In this document: positions 61,061 to 64,000 of the stretch, in pieces
Numbering within the stretch: position 1 is the stretch's first letter
Layout: every line of letters starts with the position of its first letter
Assembly (NCBI GenBank): GCA_012295275.1
Contig: CM022677.1
Coordinates: 10,800,021 to 10,864,020 of the forward strand
Direction of reading: 5' to 3'
Source: Chrysomallon squamiferum
Lineage: Eukaryota > Mollusca > Gastropoda > Neomphalida > Peltospiridae
Length of the DNA stretch: 64,000 nucleotides
The notes under the pieces: generated by a model
Told to the model about the DNA's origin: nothing
Seen by the model: only the letters and a program-made list of their open reading frames with translations
The model's database searches: none
Made by a program: the position numbers and the translations under genes

Positions 61061-61300
61061 ATTATCGGTTGGTTAACGAAACAAGTTATCATAGGCAGTA
61101 GCTCTGTAACTAATTGTTTGCTAATGGTTTTCCTTTTAAATTTCACCTTTAATTGGCTAAAGTGAAGCCAACGAAGGAAATTTAGCGAACTTTTTGAGCG
61201 TTACGCAAAACGTTATCGGTTGGTTAACGGAACAAGTTATCATGGAAGATAACTCTATAACCATGTATTTGCTATTGTCTTTCGTTTTCAATTCCGGTAG
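61061..61300 (+). repeat. diverged direct duplication, about 150 bp period
   Basis: TTATCGGTTGGTTAACG(A/G)AACAAGTTATCAT occurs at 61,062 and 61,213. Similarity continues through AACTCTGTAAC/AACTCTATAACC and TTTGCTA. In the second copy ATG at 61,242 opens MEDNSITMYLLLSFVFNSG, hydrophobic at its end, before a GGTAGG donor-like site. In the first copy the ATG is ATA. Confidence 0.7.
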
Positions 61301-61313
61301 GATTGCTTACACG

Positions 61314-61352
61314 GAAAATAAAAATAAAAATAAAAATAAAAATAAAAATAAA
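61314..61352. repeat. (AAAAAT)n microsatellite
   Basis: Six to seven hexanucleotide units. Explains the KNKNKN run in the overlapping open frame. Confidence 0.92.
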
Positions 61353-61359
61353 GAAAAAG

Positions 61360-64000
61360 TACTAAAAAGAAAAGTTGAACGCCTGCATATTTTATAGAGG
61401 AAAGTCATTGATTTTCTTATTTTTGTCACACGCTAAACTTTGTCACACAAAACTTTACTCACTGTCATTTCATGTTGTTTTCCTTTAATTTTTATTTCTT
61501 TTGAAAAATCCAAGCGTATAATACTATAAATTATTATTATTATTATATAATTCCATTTTTTTCAAGGTTTGTTTGAAAATGTCTTACCAGCTGATTTGTA
61601 AAACTAGGACAAATTTTTTTGGGGGTATTTTAATTAATAAAGAATTTTCGTATTTCATTTTTGATGCTGACAAGTTAAGGTAAGCTGATACTTTCAATTT
61701 ATCGAACCAACGAACAAACCTTTTATGTGAAATAAATATTTGCTATAAAATTATTAATAGTGTCTCTTATGTTATAATTTATAGAAAAAAAAAATATATA
61801 TATATTTTTTGGGCGGCTAAACCATAATTTTTTTTAAATTTCGAGACTTGTGCTTACTGACATAACGTGCATAATCATCAGCTTGAAAGAGAGTTAAAAA
61901 TGTCAATAATAGATTTTCATAAGAAGAAGAAAAAAAAAAGAGTAAATTATTCTGGAGTAATATTATTTTTTCATGTTAGAGATTGTTATAGAATTAATTT
62001 GAAGTATTAAATCAATTGTAATATATTTTATCTGGATAAACAAGACTCATTAAAATGATATACAGTAGTATATATATATATATACACATACACACATACA
62101 TTTCCCACATGTTAGGTTCACTCCCTTCATCCTCCATATCCGTACTGTTATTTGTTTGTAAATATACCAAAATGTTTAAATTTTCATTAATTTTCTGTTC
62201 AGGGTTTTGTCTGTGACTTATATTGGGTTTTTATTTATTTCCTTTTGATTCTGGTCAATGTTTTTTCTTTTTTAAAAATCAAATTTTGCCTTTTTAACCT
62301 GCTGTCTTTTGAAAATCCTAATTGTCATTGCTGAATCATCTGAATTAGTGATTTTTATGTTTTCCATGTTGTTGTGTTTTTAGAGGTCACTTTGTTGTTA
62401 TTTTTCCTGGTTCTGAATGTCTAATGTATGCAATTGTTTGTATAATTATTGGATTTTTAAATATTTTGCTTGTAATGTGTCCCCATTTACTTTAACACAC
62501 ACACAAACACAAACACTGATATACATACATATATAAACACAAAGACACATAGACACTAATGATAACAAAATAATATATGCATACTTACGTAAATACAAAC
62601 ATCTCACACAAATTGCCTATATATATAAATACAAACACCCCTCACATACACACACAGAAATAATACATATATAAAAAATTGTACATAAACTAATATAATA
62701 ATCAATAATTATTAAATGTACGAAGAGAAATAAGACTATGTTTTCTGGACACAGTTTTATACTTTATTTATTTGTTTAGTTATTTATTTATTCTACTTTG
62801 CTATCATGTAACTTGTTTGTTTTATCTGACATGCTAGTCAACTATCCAGTTTGTTCTTCTTTTCAGTTTGCTTCAACTCACAAAATATTCAACATTGAAT
62901 AAATTATAGAAACTAAGAAACTGTGTTCAGTTATTTTTGTGAAAAGAAAATATGTGATAAGGACAATATTAACAGTGGTTATTCTGAAATATTTAGACTT
63001 AAACAGATATTTTTATATGTCTAAGCAGTTCCGTGAATATAATTGTGTATCTAAATATATTCTGAGTTATATATTAACATTTCAACATATCAGCAGTAAA
63101 AAAACTTCCACAATGATACTATTTTAAGAGTTATCATTAAAAACAAACTGTAAATAATTTGTATCATACACAGTCATGAATCATACAGTTGTATTTGTTA
63201 CCAAATAAAATCCAGACAAATTCCACTTACAGTTCAGAAAGTTTAAACATTTCTTGAATTTATTTGTTTGAGTTAATAAAAAAAAAAAAGTTATTAAAAA
63301 CCAGTACAATTAAAGTAATAGATAACGTTATATTATATAAAAGGTCAATGGGAAAAACCTATTGTTTTTCTTTTTCTTTACCTACTGAAATATTAACAAG
63401 TATATAACAAGTTATAATGAGCTATTTCAAGTATGAGTAAAATTAATAGATGTAGGTAACATAATAAAACTAATCTAAATTGTAATCTGTATTGGTCCTT
63501 TTCATGTATCTTGTTAAAACTTCTTTTTATTTTTGTTATTATTCTTTTTTTTTTTTTTTCAAATTTTATTATTCTTAAAAGACTGAACTGAAGTAATAAT
63601 AAATAAAATATATATACAATTGTTTTTGATGAAGTTACTTTATGTCTGTCAGTCGATGAAAAACTGGTTTATTTTGTATTTTAATGGTTTTTATTAAATG
63701 TGGTTCTCTTAAAGTAAAAGAAATAGCATATCATTTAAAACTCTATTCCTAACTACATTTTTTAAAAATTATTATTACTATTGTTTTTGTTTTTTTCTTT
63801 TTCTTTTTCCAGTTTTTTCTATGATGAAAATTATTTTATTTTATTTTAATGCAGTTGTTATATTTATTGCTAGTCTTTTATTTGTTTCATTTTGTTCATG
63901 GTGTTAAAAAGTGGTTAATACTATACTATTAAAAACTGATCTAAAGTGAAAATAATATAAAAACATTGACATTGATTTTTGTTATTGTTTTATATAAGGA
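61360..64000. other. AT-rich sequence, no gene seen
   Basis: TA and CA words at 61,790-61,806, 62,070-62,100 and 62,490-62,660, plus T and A runs near 63,283 and 63,546-63,560. The + strand frame 62,939-63,127 has no domain I recognise. Confidence 0.5.

Overview
The window looks like AT-rich, intron- and repeat-dominated DNA from an animal nucleus. There are no bacterial-style operons, exons are short and flanked by splice-like sites, microsatellites are long, and one tandem satellite covers about 41% of the window. A mollusc is the best guess (low confidence). The reason is recurring short motifs of the type GAGTTATCTCCC or its complement (near 56,480, 60,210 and 60,804), which I associate with molluscan genomes. 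The encoded protein family (EB1/MAPRE) only says eukaryote, most likely metazoan.

Layout. 1-2,625: a G/T-rich minisatellite (27-bp units that change to 31-bp units) and an ATT microsatellite. 3,739-3,815: a possible hAT transposon end. 3,932-30,518: a satellite of about 500 copies of a 52-bp unit, with degenerate edges, a homogenised core, recurring rare variant units and a 200-N assembly gap. 30.5-43.9 kb: AT-rich DNA with many microsatellites and a mosaic of partial direct and inverted duplications. This includes two unexpanded relatives of the left-end minisatellite. 43.9-58.3 kb: a string of exon-like pieces on the + strand. Several are clearly homologous, in the right order and phase, to EB1/MAPRE microtubule plus-end-binding proteins, but they carry stops, frameshifts and a lost splice donor. 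I read this as an intron-containing (non-processed) EB1 pseudogene, with exon 3 present twice. 57.2-57.4 kb and 60.5-60.75 kb: two small GC-rich, promoter-like islands. 58.6-64 kb: GATA, CT and CA simple repeats and AT-rich sequence with nothing recognisable.

No intact protein-coding gene, rRNA, tRNA or CRISPR array could be supported. Most long open frames are by-products of tandem repeats: a 27-bp unit keeps frames open, and a 52-bp unit read on the minus strand gives families of near-identical 60-100 residue frames. The most informative content is the decayed EB1 gene, the 52-bp satellite with its variant structure, and the minisatellite that appears to have expanded inside a dispersed repeat.
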